A stretch of DNA of 64,000 nucleotides, taken from the NCBI RefSeq assembly GCF_017873095.1, contig NZ_JAGGJU010000014.1, positions 117,194-181,193 of the forward strand. The letters are read 5' to 3'. The translations under genes and the position numbers were made by a program. The notes beneath the pieces were generated by a model. It made no database searches. It was not told the origin of the DNA and saw only the letters and a list, made by a program, of their open reading frames with translations. Position 1 is the first letter of the stretch, and each line of letters begins with the position of its first letter. Positions 15,822-24,264 of this stretch are shown here, in pieces. The DNA comes from Heterorhizobium halophytocola. GTDB taxonomy: Bacteria; Pseudomonadota; Alphaproteobacteria; Rhizobiales; Rhizobiaceae.

Positions 15822-16787
15822 TCAGAGCATTTTTACGGCGACGGCCTGTTCTGCTTCACGCGACAGGCGGTTGCGCAAGGGGTGGCCGAATTGCGGGGCG
15901 TCGACTTCGAAGACGTCGCCCTCCACGGTCTTGAAGCCATCGGCAAAGGATAGCGTCGCGGTGCCATACATGTGGACATGTAGGTCGCCCGGCTGGCAGA
16001 ACAGACCATACTTGAAATGATGGTATTCAAGATTGGCAATCGTGTGAGACATATTGTCCTCACCCGACAGGAACGGCTTTTCCCAGACGACCTTGCCGTC
16101 CCGCAGGATGCGCGATGCGCCTTCCACATGGGCGGGCAGGGCGCCAACGAGCAGCTCTGCGCCGAAGGCAGCCGGACGCAGCTTGGAATGCGCCAGATAG
16201 AGATAGTTGATCTTCTCCGTCACATGGTCGGAAAATTCGTTGGCGACGGTGAAGCCGATGCGGAAGGGCGTGCCGTCCTCGCCGATCAGGTAGAAGCCGG
16301 CGAGTTCCGGCTCTTCGCCGCCATCGAGTGCAAAGGACGGAGAGACGAGATCGTCACCATGGGCGACCGCATTGACGCCGTTTCCCTTGTAGAACCACTC
16401 GGGCTGAACACCCTTGGCGCCGTCCGCCGGCTTGCCGCCTTCGATGCCCATGCGGAACATCTTCATCGAGTCGCTCATGCCGGCCGTTTCGGTGTGCATG
16501 CTGTCGCGCGCCGAGGCGGATCCGGTATGGGTGAGGCCCGTACCGGTCAGGTACATGTGGGCGGCATCGGGGTGGCGCACCGGGCAGTCGAGCTTGCCGT
16601 CCGCGGCAAGCGCTGCGACATCGACGCTTTCGCCGGTACCGGCCTTGGCAATCATGTCGGCGAGCGACAGGCCGCTGGCAATGGCAGCCTTGGCAAGCGC
16701 GTAGGTGCTGTCAAAGCCGGTCACCAGATGCGCGCGGTCGTCCTGGCGGCAGATGACGCCGCCTGACTTCAATTGGGAAACAAACAT
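15822..16787 (-). CDS. gguC: GguC/AraD1-family protein, probable 2-keto-3-deoxy-L-arabinonate dehydratase
   Basis: 321 residues. The protein has the fumarylacetoacetase-like fold of the GguC family, with GFTVANEFSDHVTEK and a C-terminal TLSFADGFKTVEGDVFEV. It immediately follows gguB (15-bp gap), the known Agrobacterium order chvE-gguA-gguB-gguC. Members called AraD1 are assigned to dehydration of L-2-keto-3-deoxypentonate to 2-ketoglutarate semialdehyde in the oxidative L-arabinose pathway. The next enzyme, a semialdehyde dehydrogenase, is not in this window. A 45-bp gap separates it from the downstream dehydratase gene. Confidence 0.9.
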   Translation of the reverse strand: MFVSQLKSGGVICRQDDRAHLVTGFDSTYALAKAAIASGLSLADMIAKAGTGESVDVAALAADGKLDCPVRHPDAAHMYLTGTGLTHTGSASARDSMHTETAGMSDSMKMFRMGIEGGKPADGAKGVQPEWFYKGNGVNAVAHGDDLVSPSFALDGGEEPELAGFYLIGEDGTPFRIGFTVANEFSDHVTEKINYLYLAHSKLRPAAFGAELLVGALPAHVEGASRILRDGKVVWEKPFLSGEDNMSHTIANLEYHHFKYGLFCQPGDLHVHMYGTATLSFADGFKTVEGDVFEVDAPQFGHPLRNRLSREAEQAVAVKML

Positions 16788-16802
16788 GGATCGACCCTCC
16801 CT

Positions 16803-18008
16803 TTAGACGGCCTTGTTCTTGTTATAGACGTCGAAATAGACGGCGGCGAGGAGTACCAGGCCCTTGATGAGCTGCTGATAATCGATACCGATACCCATGA
16901 TCGACATGCCGTTGTTCATCACGCCCATGATGAAGGCGCCGATCACCGCGCCGGTGATCTTGCCGACGCCGCCGGAGGCCGAGGCGCCGCCGATGAACAC
17001 GGCCGCGATGACGTCGAGCTCGAAACCGACGCCGGCCTTCGGCGTTGCCGAGTTCAGGCGGGCGGTGATGATCATCCCGGCGAGAGCCGCCAGCACGCCC
17101 ATGTTGACGAAGGTGTAGAAGGTCAGGCGTTCGGTATTGATACCCGAGAGCTTGGCCGCCTTCTCGTTGCCGCCAAGCGCGTAAATCCGCCGGCCGAGCG
17201 TCGTACGCGTGGTAACGAACGAATAGAGCGCGATCAGCACGCCCATGATCACCAGCACGTTCGGGAAGCCGCGATAGGTCGACAGCTGGAAGCCGAGGAA
17301 GATGGCGACGATGCTGGTGATCGCCATCTGCACGACGAAGAAGGCGAAGGGTTCGTTTTCCGAGCCGTGCTGTTCGTTGAGGCGGCGATGCTTCATGCCC
17401 TGGTAGATCGCCAGCGCAACGATCAGGACGACGACGATCAGAGAAAACCAGTTCTTGATTGGCCCGATATCGGCAAGCGGCACGAGATCAGGGACGAAGC
17501 CGGTCGACAGCAGCTGAAACTCGCGCGGGAAGGGGCCGACCGGCCGGCCGCTGAGCGTCAGATAGGTCAGACCGCGGAAGACCAGCATGCCGGCAAGCGT
17601 CACGATGAAGGACGGGATCTTCTGGTAGGCGATCCAGTATCCCTGGGCCGCGCCGACGACGGCGCCGATGACGAGGCAGAGCGGTACGACGAGCGAAAAA
17701 TGCCAGCCCCATTTGACCATCATCGTCGCCGATATGCCGCCGATAAAGGCGACGATCGAGCCGACCGAAAGGTCGATATGCCCGGCAACGATGATCAGCA
17801 GCATGCCGAGCGCCATGATCACGATGAAGGAGTTCTGCAGGATCAGGTTCGTGATGTTGACCGGCTTGAACAGAACGCCGTTGGTCAGGAACTGAAACAG
17901 CAGCATGATCACGACGAGGGCCAGAAGCAGGCCGTATTCGCGAACATTCTTGCGCAGGTAATCACCAACAGAGATGGTGGAGGTCTCGTTTCTGGTTTCG
18001 ATGGCCAT
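16803..18008 (-). CDS. gguB: Multiple-sugar ABC transporter permease GguB
   Basis: 401 residues with about 10 hydrophobic segments, of the XylH/MmsB class. The conserved cytoplasmic loop that contacts the ATPase is seen in GHIDLSVGSIVAFIGG, and the late ...FIGGASASGGVGKITGAVIGAFIMGVMNNGM motif is typical of ribose/xylose-class permeases. A longer hydrophilic segment near residues 200-230 (KHRRLNEQHGSENEP) is characteristic of this subfamily. Its ATG overlaps the gguA stop by one base (TAATG), showing translational coupling. Confidence 0.93.
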   Translation of the reverse strand: MAIETRNETSTISVGDYLRKNVREYGLLLALVVIMLLFQFLTNGVLFKPVNITNLILQNSFIVIMALGMLLIIVAGHIDLSVGSIVAFIGGISATMMVKWGWHFSLVVPLCLVIGAVVGAAQGYWIAYQKIPSFIVTLAGMLVFRGLTYLTLSGRPVGPFPREFQLLSTGFVPDLVPLADIGPIKNWFSLIVVVLIVALAIYQGMKHRRLNEQHGSENEPFAFFVVQMAITSIVAIFLGFQLSTYRGFPNVLVIMGVLIALYSFVTTRTTLGRRIYALGGNEKAAKLSGINTERLTFYTFVNMGVLAALAGMIITARLNSATPKAGVGFELDVIAAVFIGGASASGGVGKITGAVIGAFIMGVMNNGMSIMGIGIDYQQLIKGLVLLAAVYFDVYNKNKAV

Positions 18009-19543
18009 TAGTTTTTCTCCCCAGAGCGCATGATGGCACGCATGATGGACTCCTGGCTTGCTTCTTCTTTTGAGAGCTCAGCCACGATGCGTCCTTCGTT
18101 CATGACGTAAACACGGTCGCAGGTTCCGAGCAGTTCGGGCATTTCCGAAGAGATCATCAGAATGCCTTTGCCCTCTGCAGCGAGCTGGTTGATGATGGTG
18201 TAAATTTCGAACTTGGCGCCGACGTCGATGCCGCGGGTGGGTTCGTCGAGGATCAGCACTTCAGGATTGGTGAACAGCCATTTCGACAGCACCACCTTCT
18301 GCTGGTTGCCGCCCGACAGGTTGACCGTTTCCTGATAGATCGAATGCGAGCGGATACGCAGGCGCGTGCGATAGTCGGTCGCGACCCGGGACTCCTTGTG
18401 CTCGTCGATCACCCCGCCCTTGGACACGGCGGGAAGGTTGGCAAGCGTGGTGTTGTCCTTGATGTCGTTCTGAAGGATCAAGCCGAGCTGCTTGCGGTCC
18501 TCGGTCACATAGGCAAGACCGGCCTCGATCGCGCGCGGGATCGTGCTGACGTCGACCGGCTTGCCGTGCATGGTGACGTCGCCGGTGATCCGGTGGCCCC
18601 AGGAGCGGCCGAACAGGCTCATCGCCGTTTCCGTCCGCCCGGCGCCCATCAGGCCGGCAATGCCGACGATCTCGCCGGCCCTCACATTGAAGGAAATGTC
18701 CTGCAGGAATTTACGGTCGCGGTGGTTCTGGTGGTAGACGTTCCAGTTCTTCACCTCGAGCAGGACATCGCCGATCTGCGGCGTGCGCGACGGGAAGCGG
18801 TCTTCCATGTCGCGACCGACCATGCCCTTGATGATCCGGTCCTCGCCGATCTCCTGGGTGTGACAGTCGAGCGTCTCCACCGTCCCGCCATCGCGCAGAA
18901 TGGTGATCTTGTCGGCCACCTTGCGGATTTCGTTGAGCTTGTGGGAGATGATGACCGAGGTCATGCCCTGCTTGCGGAACTCCATCAGCAGGGTCAGCAG
19001 CGCATCGGAGTCCTTCTCGTTCAGCGATGCGGTGGGCTCGTCGAGGATCAGCAGCCGGACCTTCTTCGACAGCGCCTTGGCGATCTCGACCAGCTGCTGC
19101 TTGCCGACGCCGATATCGGTGATGCGGGTCGTCGGCGGATCGGAAAGGCCGACCTGCTTCAGCAGGCCCTGCGTCCTGGCAAAGGTCTGCTGCCAGTGGA
19201 TGACGCCGCGCTCGGCGATCTCGTTGCCGAGAAAGATGTTCTCGGCGATCGACAGCAGCGGCACCAGCGCCAGTTCCTGGTGAATGATGATGATGCCGAG
19301 CTCTTCGCTGTCGGCGATCGTGCTGAAACGGCGGGTCTCGCCGTCATAGATGATTTCGCCGTCGTAGCTGCCGGCGGGATAGACGCCGCTCAGCACTTTC
19401 ATCAGGGTCGATTTTCCGGCACCATTCTCGCCAACGAGGGCATGAATTTCGCCTTCGCGCACCTGCAGATTGACGTCGTCCAGGGCCTTTACGCCCGGAA
19501 ACGTCTTGGTGATGCCGCGCATCTCGAGAATAACGTTGTCCAT
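18008..19543 (-). CDS. gguA: Multiple-sugar ABC transporter ATP-binding protein GguA
   Basis: 511 residues with two fused ABC domains, as in XylG/MmsA/AraG. The first has GENGAGKSTLMK (Walker A), a signature region GVGKQQLVEIAKAL and LLILDEPTASL (Walker B). The second has a degenerate Walker A (GLMGAGRTE), LSGGNQQKVVLSKWL and LILDEPTRGIDVGAK. I use the ATG at 19543 (MDNVILEM), since homology begins there and the in-frame ATG at 19609 lies inside a region of hairpins. A terminator-like hairpin lies between chvE and this gene, so it should be made at a lower level than ChvE. Confidence 0.94.
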   Translation of the reverse strand: MDNVILEMRGITKTFPGVKALDDVNLQVREGEIHALVGENGAGKSTLMKVLSGVYPAGSYDGEIIYDGETRRFSTIADSEELGIIIIHQELALVPLLSIAENIFLGNEIAERGVIHWQQTFARTQGLLKQVGLSDPPTTRITDIGVGKQQLVEIAKALSKKVRLLILDEPTASLNEKDSDALLTLLMEFRKQGMTSVIISHKLNEIRKVADKITILRDGGTVETLDCHTQEIGEDRIIKGMVGRDMEDRFPSRTPQIGDVLLEVKNWNVYHQNHRDRKFLQDISFNVRAGEIVGIAGLMGAGRTETAMSLFGRSWGHRITGDVTMHGKPVDVSTIPRAIEAGLAYVTEDRKQLGLILQNDIKDNTTLANLPAVSKGGVIDEHKESRVATDYRTRLRIRSHSIYQETVNLSGGNQQKVVLSKWLFTNPEVLILDEPTRGIDVGAKFEIYTIINQLAAEGKGILMISSEMPELLGTCDRVYVMNEGRIVAELSKEEASQESIMRAIMRSGEKN

Positions 19544-19612
19544 GTGCAGAATTCGGGCACCGGGCGTGGTCGGCCTTTGGAAAAGGCGGCCGGGTGCTAG
19601 CTCCTTCAAACT

Positions 19613-19647
19613 GAGAAGAAAAGGGTCCGCATCAAAGACGCGGACCC
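19613..19647 (-). terminator. Terminator-like stem-loop between chvE and gguA (likely partial attenuator)
   Basis: Read on the minus strand just after the chvE stop, GGGTCCGC and GCGGACCC form a perfect 8-bp stem (19623-19647), followed at once by a T-rich run (TTTTCTTCTC). The downstream genes are transporter parts with no other obvious promoter in the 119-bp gap, so partial read-through and an excess of binding protein are expected. Confidence 0.7.
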
Positions 19648-19662
19648 AGCATCAAATGGCGA

Positions 19663-20733
19663 TCAGTCGCCGATCTGGTCTGCGGTGTAGTATTCCGACT
19701 TGGTCAGAACGTCCTTGACGTTTTCCTTGTTGAGAGCCACCGGCTTCAGCAGGTAGGACGGGACGACCTTGACGCCGTTGTCGTAGGTCTTGGTGTCGTT
19801 CACTTCCGGCTCCTTGCCTTCCATGATCGCCTGAACCATGCTGACGGCAACCTTTGCCAGTTCGCGCGTGTCCTTGAACACGGTCGAATACTGTTCGTCG
19901 GCGAGGATCGACTTGACCGACGGCAGCTCGGCGTCCTGGCCGGTGACGATCGGCATCTTCAGGTCTTCCGAACCGTAGCCGATGCCGCGAAGCGCCGACA
20001 GGATGCCGATGGACAGGCCGTCATAGGGCGAAAGAACGCCGTTGACCTGGGCGTCGGTGTAGTTCGACGACAGCAGGTTTTCCATGCGGGCCTGAGCCAC
20101 CGTGCCATCCCAACGAAGGGTGCCGACCTGTTCCATGCCCATCTGACCGGACTTGATGACGATGTCGCCGCTGTCGATCAGGGGCTGGAGAACCGACATG
20201 GCGCCGTCATAGAAGAAGAAGGCGTTGTTGTCGTCCGGCGAGCCGCCGAAGAGTTCGACGTTCCACGGCTTGGTGTCGGGGAAGCGTTCCTTCAGGCCGT
20301 TGACCAGGCTGGTGCCCTGAAGGACGCCGACCTGGAAGTTGTCGAAGGTGGCGTAGTAGTCGACGTTCTTCGATTCACGGATCAGGCGGTCATAGGCGAT
20401 AACCTTGACGCCCTGATCGGCTGCACGCTGCAGAATGTCGGACAGGGTGGTGCCGTCGATGGCGCCGATGACGAGAACCTTGGCGCCCTTGGTCACCATG
20501 TTCTCGATCTGCGACAGCTGGTTCGGAATATCGTCGTCGGCAAACTGCAGGTCCGGCGTGTAGCCGGCGTCCTTGAACAGCTTTTCCATGGTCTCGCCGT
20601 CCGAGATCCAGCGTGTCGACGTCTTTGTCGGCATGGAGATGCCGACCATGCCCTTGTCCTGTGCGTGGGCAAAAGGCGTAAAGGATGCAAGGCTGATTGC
20701 GACGGACGCAATCAGGGCGCCAAATTTTTTCAT
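19663..20733 (-). CDS. chvE: Periplasmic sugar-binding protein ChvE
   Basis: 356 residues with a signal peptide (MKKFGALIASVAISL..., cleavage after AHA-Q). The mature part is a type I periplasmic binding protein of the xylose/galactose class: STRWISDGETMEKLF, FADDDIPNQLSQIENMV, AYDRLIRESKNVDYYATFDN and GQDAELPSVKSI are near-diagnostic for ChvE. ChvE binds galactose, glucose, arabinose and related sugars for import by GguAB; in Agrobacterium it also presents sugars to the VirA sensor, but no virA is seen here. The ATG at 20733 has GGGAGG at 5-nt spacing. It is first in the operon and faces the divergent gbpR. Confidence 0.95.
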   Translation of the reverse strand: MKKFGALIASVAISLASFTPFAHAQDKGMVGISMPTKTSTRWISDGETMEKLFKDAGYTPDLQFADDDIPNQLSQIENMVTKGAKVLVIGAIDGTTLSDILQRAADQGVKVIAYDRLIRESKNVDYYATFDNFQVGVLQGTSLVNGLKERFPDTKPWNVELFGGSPDDNNAFFFYDGAMSVLQPLIDSGDIVIKSGQMGMEQVGTLRWDGTVAQARMENLLSSNYTDAQVNGVLSPYDGLSIGILSALRGIGYGSEDLKMPIVTGQDAELPSVKSILADEQYSTVFKDTRELAKVAVSMVQAIMEGKEPEVNDTKTYDNGVKVVPSYLLKPVALNKENVKDVLTKSEYYTADQIGD

Positions 20734-20848
20734 GGTAACCTCCCTGGTCAAACCGACCGAAGCCAAGCTCCTCCTGGCTACGGTGAAAAAGAACGGTAAA
20801 CTGATATACGGCAGTCTCCCAGCTCCGCGAAAACTCTTAGCGACGCGT

Positions 20849-20886
20849 GTATACCGATCAAATGATTATTTTGACAATCGGCATAC
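20849..20886. promoter_or_regulatory. Interrupted palindrome in the chvE-gbpR divergent promoter, probable GbpR operator
   Basis: Arms GTATACCGAT and ATCGGCATAC (9 of 10 positions complementary) are separated by 18 nt. The right arm ends 19 bp before the gbpR ATG, so binding here could autorepress gbpR while the site is 116 bp or more from chvE. LysR-type proteins bind such interrupted dyads as tetramers. The dyad is clear; the assignment to GbpR is from position. Confidence 0.6.
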
Positions 20887-20905
20887 CATCATTGATATGT
20901 AACGG

Positions 20906-21871
20906 ATGTCCGATTCCCTAATTCACCGCCTTTTGCCCCGCCATCTGGGTCTCATACGCAGCATCGCCGACAAGGGGCAGATCAGTCTGGCGGCCAATGC
21001 GCTGGCCATCACGCAACCGGCCGCATCTCGCATGCTGGCGGAGATCGAGCGCATGGTCGGTTCTCCGGTCTTCATCCGGACCCCGAAAGGCATGGAGCCC
21101 ACGCCCGTCGGCAGCGTGCTCGCCCGCCGGGCCCACACCGTGCTCGAGGAGATCCGCGAGACCGCCCGTGAGGTCGAGGCGATCAAGAAGGGACATACCG
21201 GCGTCATCCGGCTCGGGGCCGTGACCGGTGGCGCCGTCGGCTATGTCGTGCCGGCCATGCGGGTCCTCAAGGAAGAAGCCGAAGATGCCGATTTCCATGT
21301 GGACGTTGCGCCGAGCGACGCGCTGATTGCCGACCTGCTTTCCGGCCACCACGATTTCGTGCTGGGACGCGTGCCCTGGGGCACGGACGCGCGGCAGTTC
21401 GCCCTGACAGGTGCCTTTGCCGAGGATGTCGACCTGCTTGTCCACCGCTCCCATCCGCTGGCGAATGCCGAGCTGTTGCCGATCACCGATCTCGTGCATT
21501 TTCCCTGGGTGATGCAGGCGGCAGGGGCACCGGTGCGGCGCGCGGTGGAAGCGGCGTTCATATCGCAATCGGCGCCAATCCCGCCCAATATCGTCAACAC
21601 CACGTCGCTGCTGGTGATGATCGCCATGCTGGCCTCATCCAATGCCGTGGCGCCGATGTCGCGCGAAGTGTCGGAGCTGCTTTGCCAGGATGCCCGGGTG
21701 GCGGGCCTGACGACGCTGAAGATCGCCCTGCCGATCCGGGTGGAGCCCTATCACCTGATCGAGATCAAGGGAAAGCGCCTGTCGCCGCTCTCCAACCGGA
21801 TGAAACACCTGCTACTCGAGGAATACGAGCGCCGCAGCTTGGGCGCGGCGGGAGAGCTGCCCATTACATGA
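20906..21871 (+). CDS. gbpR: LysR-family regulator GbpR
   Basis: 321 residues. The N-terminal winged helix contains LRSIADKG-like helix start and ISLAANALAITQPAASRMLAEIERMVG, followed by PVFIRTPKGMEPTPVG, the LysR signature. The rest is the periplasmic-binding-protein-like effector domain (GHTGVIRLGAVTGGAVGYVVPAMR). It is divergent from chvE in the same arrangement as Agrobacterium gbpR, which activates chvE when galactose or arabinose is present and represses itself. The operator-like dyad lies between them. Its last 8 bp overlap the end of the convergent UxaA-family gene. Confidence 0.92.
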   Translation: MSDSLIHRLLPRHLGLIRSIADKGQISLAANALAITQPAASRMLAEIERMVGSPVFIRTPKGMEPTPVGSVLARRAHTVLEEIRETAREVEAIKKGHTGVIRLGAVTGGAVGYVVPAMRVLKEEAEDADFHVDVAPSDALIADLLSGHHDFVLGRVPWGTDARQFALTGAFAEDVDLLVHRSHPLANAELLPITDLVHFPWVMQAAGAPVRRAVEAAFISQSAPIPPNIVNTTSLLVMIAMLASSNAVAPMSREVSELLCQDARVAGLTTLKIALPIRVEPYHLIEIKGKRLSPLSNRMKHLLLEEYERRSLGAAGELPIT

Positions 21872-23381
21872 CGGCGCCGATCTGCCAGGGTACGAATTCC
21901 GCACCGCCGAAGCCAAGTTCCTCGCTCTTGGTCTGCTCGCCCGAGGCGGTACAGATGATCAGTTCGAAGAGCTCGCGGCCCTTTTCCTCGATGCTGACAC
22001 CCTCAGTGACGATGTCGCCGCAGTTGAGATCCATGTCGTCGCGCATGCGGGCATACATTTCCGAGTTCGTCGCAAGCTTGATGCAGGGTGTCGGCTTGTA
22101 GCCGGACACCGAGCCACGACCGGTGGTGAAGACGATCAGATTGGCGCCCGACGCAACCTGGCCGGTCACCGAACAGGGATCGAAGCCGGGGCTGTCCATG
22201 AAGACGAAGCCGTGGCGGTCGATTTTCTCGCCGAACTTGTAAACGCCGCGCAGCGGCGCGGTGCCGCCCTTGGCGACGGCGCCCAGTGATTTCTCCAGAA
22301 TCGTCGTCAGGCCGCCGCGCTTGTTGCCGGGCGAGGGGTTGTTGTCCATCTCGCCGCCATTGCGGGCGGTATACTCTTCCCACCAATGGATGCGCTCGAT
22401 CAGCTTTTCGCCGATCTCGACGGTTTCGGCACGGCTGGTCAGCAGATGTTCGGCGCCGTAGATCTCCGAGGTTTCCGACAGGATGGTCGTGCCGCCGTGG
22501 CGAACCAGAAGGTCCGAGGCATAGCCGAGCGCCGGATTGGCGGTGATGCCGGAATAGCCGTCGGAGCCGCCGCACTGCATGCCGATGGTGATCTCGGAAA
22601 CCGGCGCGGGCATGCGCGTCACGCGATTGGCGATCTCGGCGACGCCACGCAGTTCCTCCAGGCCCTTCTCGATGGTCTTGCGCGTGCCGCCCTCGTGCTG
22701 GATCGTCATGTAGCGCAACACGCCGTCCTTGCGGATCCGCCGACCACCGACCAGATCGGGTATCTGCATGACCTCGCAGCCGAGGCCGACCAGCAGGATG
22801 CCGCCGAAATTCGGGTTCTGGGCGTAGCCTGACAGCGTGCGGAACAAAGTCGCATAGCCCTCGTCCTTGCCGGACATGCCGCAGCCGGTCGAATGCACGA
22901 TCGGCACGATGCCGTCTACGTTCGGGAAGGCGTCCAGCATGCCCGACTTTTCGGCGGCTTCCGCGATGAAGCGGGCGACCGAGCCGGAACAGTTCACCGA
23001 GGTCAGGATGCCGATATAGTTGCGCGTTCCGACCTTTCCGTCGGCACGGTGATAGCCCATGAAGGTGCGCTTCTCCGTGACCTCGGGCAGCGGCGCATTG
23101 CGGCTGGCAAACGCATAGTCCTGGGTGTGCTCGCCCATGCCGAGATTCTGTACATGGACATGGGCGCCCGGCGGGATGTCGGTCTTCGCCTGGCCGATGA
23201 TCTGGCCATAGCGCATGACGTTTTCGCCGCTGGCGATCTGCGTCGTGGTGATCTTGTGGCCGCGCGGGACGGCTTCGCTCAGGACCACGCCGCTGTCGGT
23301 CAGCTGATCGCCGGCGTTCAGGTCGCGAAGCGCAATCTCGATATTGTCGGTCGGATGAAGGCGGATGCTGTTCTGGGTCAT
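21864..23381 (-). CDS. UxaA/GarD-family sugar-acid dehydratase, probable L-fuconate dehydratase
   Basis: 505 residues with the two usual parts: an N-terminal SAF domain (residues of about 1-90, ending HVHVQNLGMGEHTQDYAF) and the large catalytic domain (GYHRADGKVGTRNYIGILTSVNCSG, HSTGCGMS, QCGGSDGYSGITANPALG, DSPGFDPCSVTGQVASG). This is the altronate/galactarate dehydratase family, metal-dependent enzymes that make 2-keto-3-deoxy acids. It is the last gene of a cluster that supplies all the other oxidative L-fucose steps and lacks an enolase-type FucD, so L-fuconate is the likely substrate; galactarate or altronate cannot be excluded. The start at 23381 (MTQNSIRLHP) is preferred over 23477. 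Confidence 0.82.
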   Translation of the reverse strand: MTQNSIRLHPTDNIEIALRDLNAGDQLTDSGVVLSEAVPRGHKITTTQIASGENVMRYGQIIGQAKTDIPPGAHVHVQNLGMGEHTQDYAFASRNAPLPEVTEKRTFMGYHRADGKVGTRNYIGILTSVNCSGSVARFIAEAAEKSGMLDAFPNVDGIVPIVHSTGCGMSGKDEGYATLFRTLSGYAQNPNFGGILLVGLGCEVMQIPDLVGGRRIRKDGVLRYMTIQHEGGTRKTIEKGLEELRGVAEIANRVTRMPAPVSEITIGMQCGGSDGYSGITANPALGYASDLLVRHGGTTILSETSEIYGAEHLLTSRAETVEIGEKLIERIHWWEEYTARNGGEMDNNPSPGNKRGGLTTILEKSLGAVAKGGTAPLRGVYKFGEKIDRHGFVFMDSPGFDPCSVTGQVASGANLIVFTTGRGSVSGYKPTPCIKLATNSEMYARMRDDMDLNCGDIVTEGVSIEEKGRELFELIICTASGEQTKSEELGFGGAEFVPWQIGAVM

Positions 23382-23428
23382 GGTCTGGATCTCGGTCGGC
23401 GCCGTTGCCGGCGCGGTTGAATTATCGA

Positions 23429-24202
23429 TCAAAGGGCGCGGTCGAGATGGGTGTAGCCGCCATCGACGAAGAGCCACTGGCCCGTCGTATGGCCGGCCCT
23501 GTCGGACAGCGCGAAGACGACGGTGGCGGCAATCTCGTCTGCCTGCGTCATGCGGCGTCCGAGCGGGATGCGCCGGACAATCTCGTCGATCTTGGCGCTG
23601 GGATCGTCGAACGTCTTCAGCCAGTTCTCATAGAGCGGAGTCAGCACCTCGGCCGGAATGACCGCGTTGACCCGGATGCCGTCCGCGGCAAGTGCTGCGG
23701 CCCATTCCCGGGTCAGCGCCAGTTGCGCGCCCTTGGCGGCGACATAGGCAGATGTGTTGCCTTGCCCGGTAAGAGCCGTCTTCGACGAGATATTGACGAT
23801 CGCGCCCCGGCTCTTCTTCAGATGCGGCAGGCTCAGATGCGCGAGCGTGTAATAATGGATCAGGTTGCGTTCCAGCGAGGCACGAAACTCCTTCGGTCCC
23901 GCTTCGAGCCCGATGCTGTCATTGATGCCGGCATTGTTGACGAGGCCGTCGATCCGGCCGAAGCGCTCAAGCGTCTTGGCGACGGCTGCGGCGCAAGCGT
24001 CGTCGTCGGACAGTTCGACCTCAAGCCAGCAGGCCTTGGGGCTGGCCGCCGTCAACCGGTCGAGAAAGGCGGCATCCGGTTGGTGACGGGCAAGGATCAC
24101 AGGGACGGCGCCTTCGTCGGCCAGCGTCTGCGAGATCGCAGCGCCAATGCCTGCCCCGCCGCCCGTCACGATGATCACCTTGTCCGTCAGTCCGAGATCC
24201 AT
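23429..24202 (-). CDS. L-fucose dehydrogenase (short-chain dehydrogenase/reductase)
   Basis: 257 residues. TGGGAGIGAAIS binds the cofactor, LVNNAG is the structural motif, and S-x12-Y-x3-K is seen as SSKTALTGQGNTSAYVAAK. The N-terminus (MDLGLTDKVIIVTGG), the ARH-PDAAFLDRL stretch after beta-strand 2 and the ending FVDGGYTHLDRAL closely match the Burkholderia L-fucose dehydrogenase as I remember it, which oxidises L-fucose to L-fucono-lactone with NAD(P)+. The ATG at 24202 has AAGGAG upstream. It is 62 bp downstream of the hydrolase gene and 47 bp upstream of the UxaA-family gene on the same strand. Confidence 0.88.
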   Translation of the reverse strand: MDLGLTDKVIIVTGGGAGIGAAISQTLADEGAVPVILARHQPDAAFLDRLTAASPKACWLEVELSDDDACAAAVAKTLERFGRIDGLVNNAGINDSIGLEAGPKEFRASLERNLIHYYTLAHLSLPHLKKSRGAIVNISSKTALTGQGNTSAYVAAKGAQLALTREWAAALAADGIRVNAVIPAEVLTPLYENWLKTFDDPSAKIDEIVRRIPLGRRMTQADEIAATVVFALSDRAGHTTGQWLFVDGGYTHLDRAL

Positions 24203-24264
24203 GTCCGCTCCTTGAGTCGAGAGGGCCGGCAGACGGCGTTTGCCGCCATCTGCCGCGCACCGCG

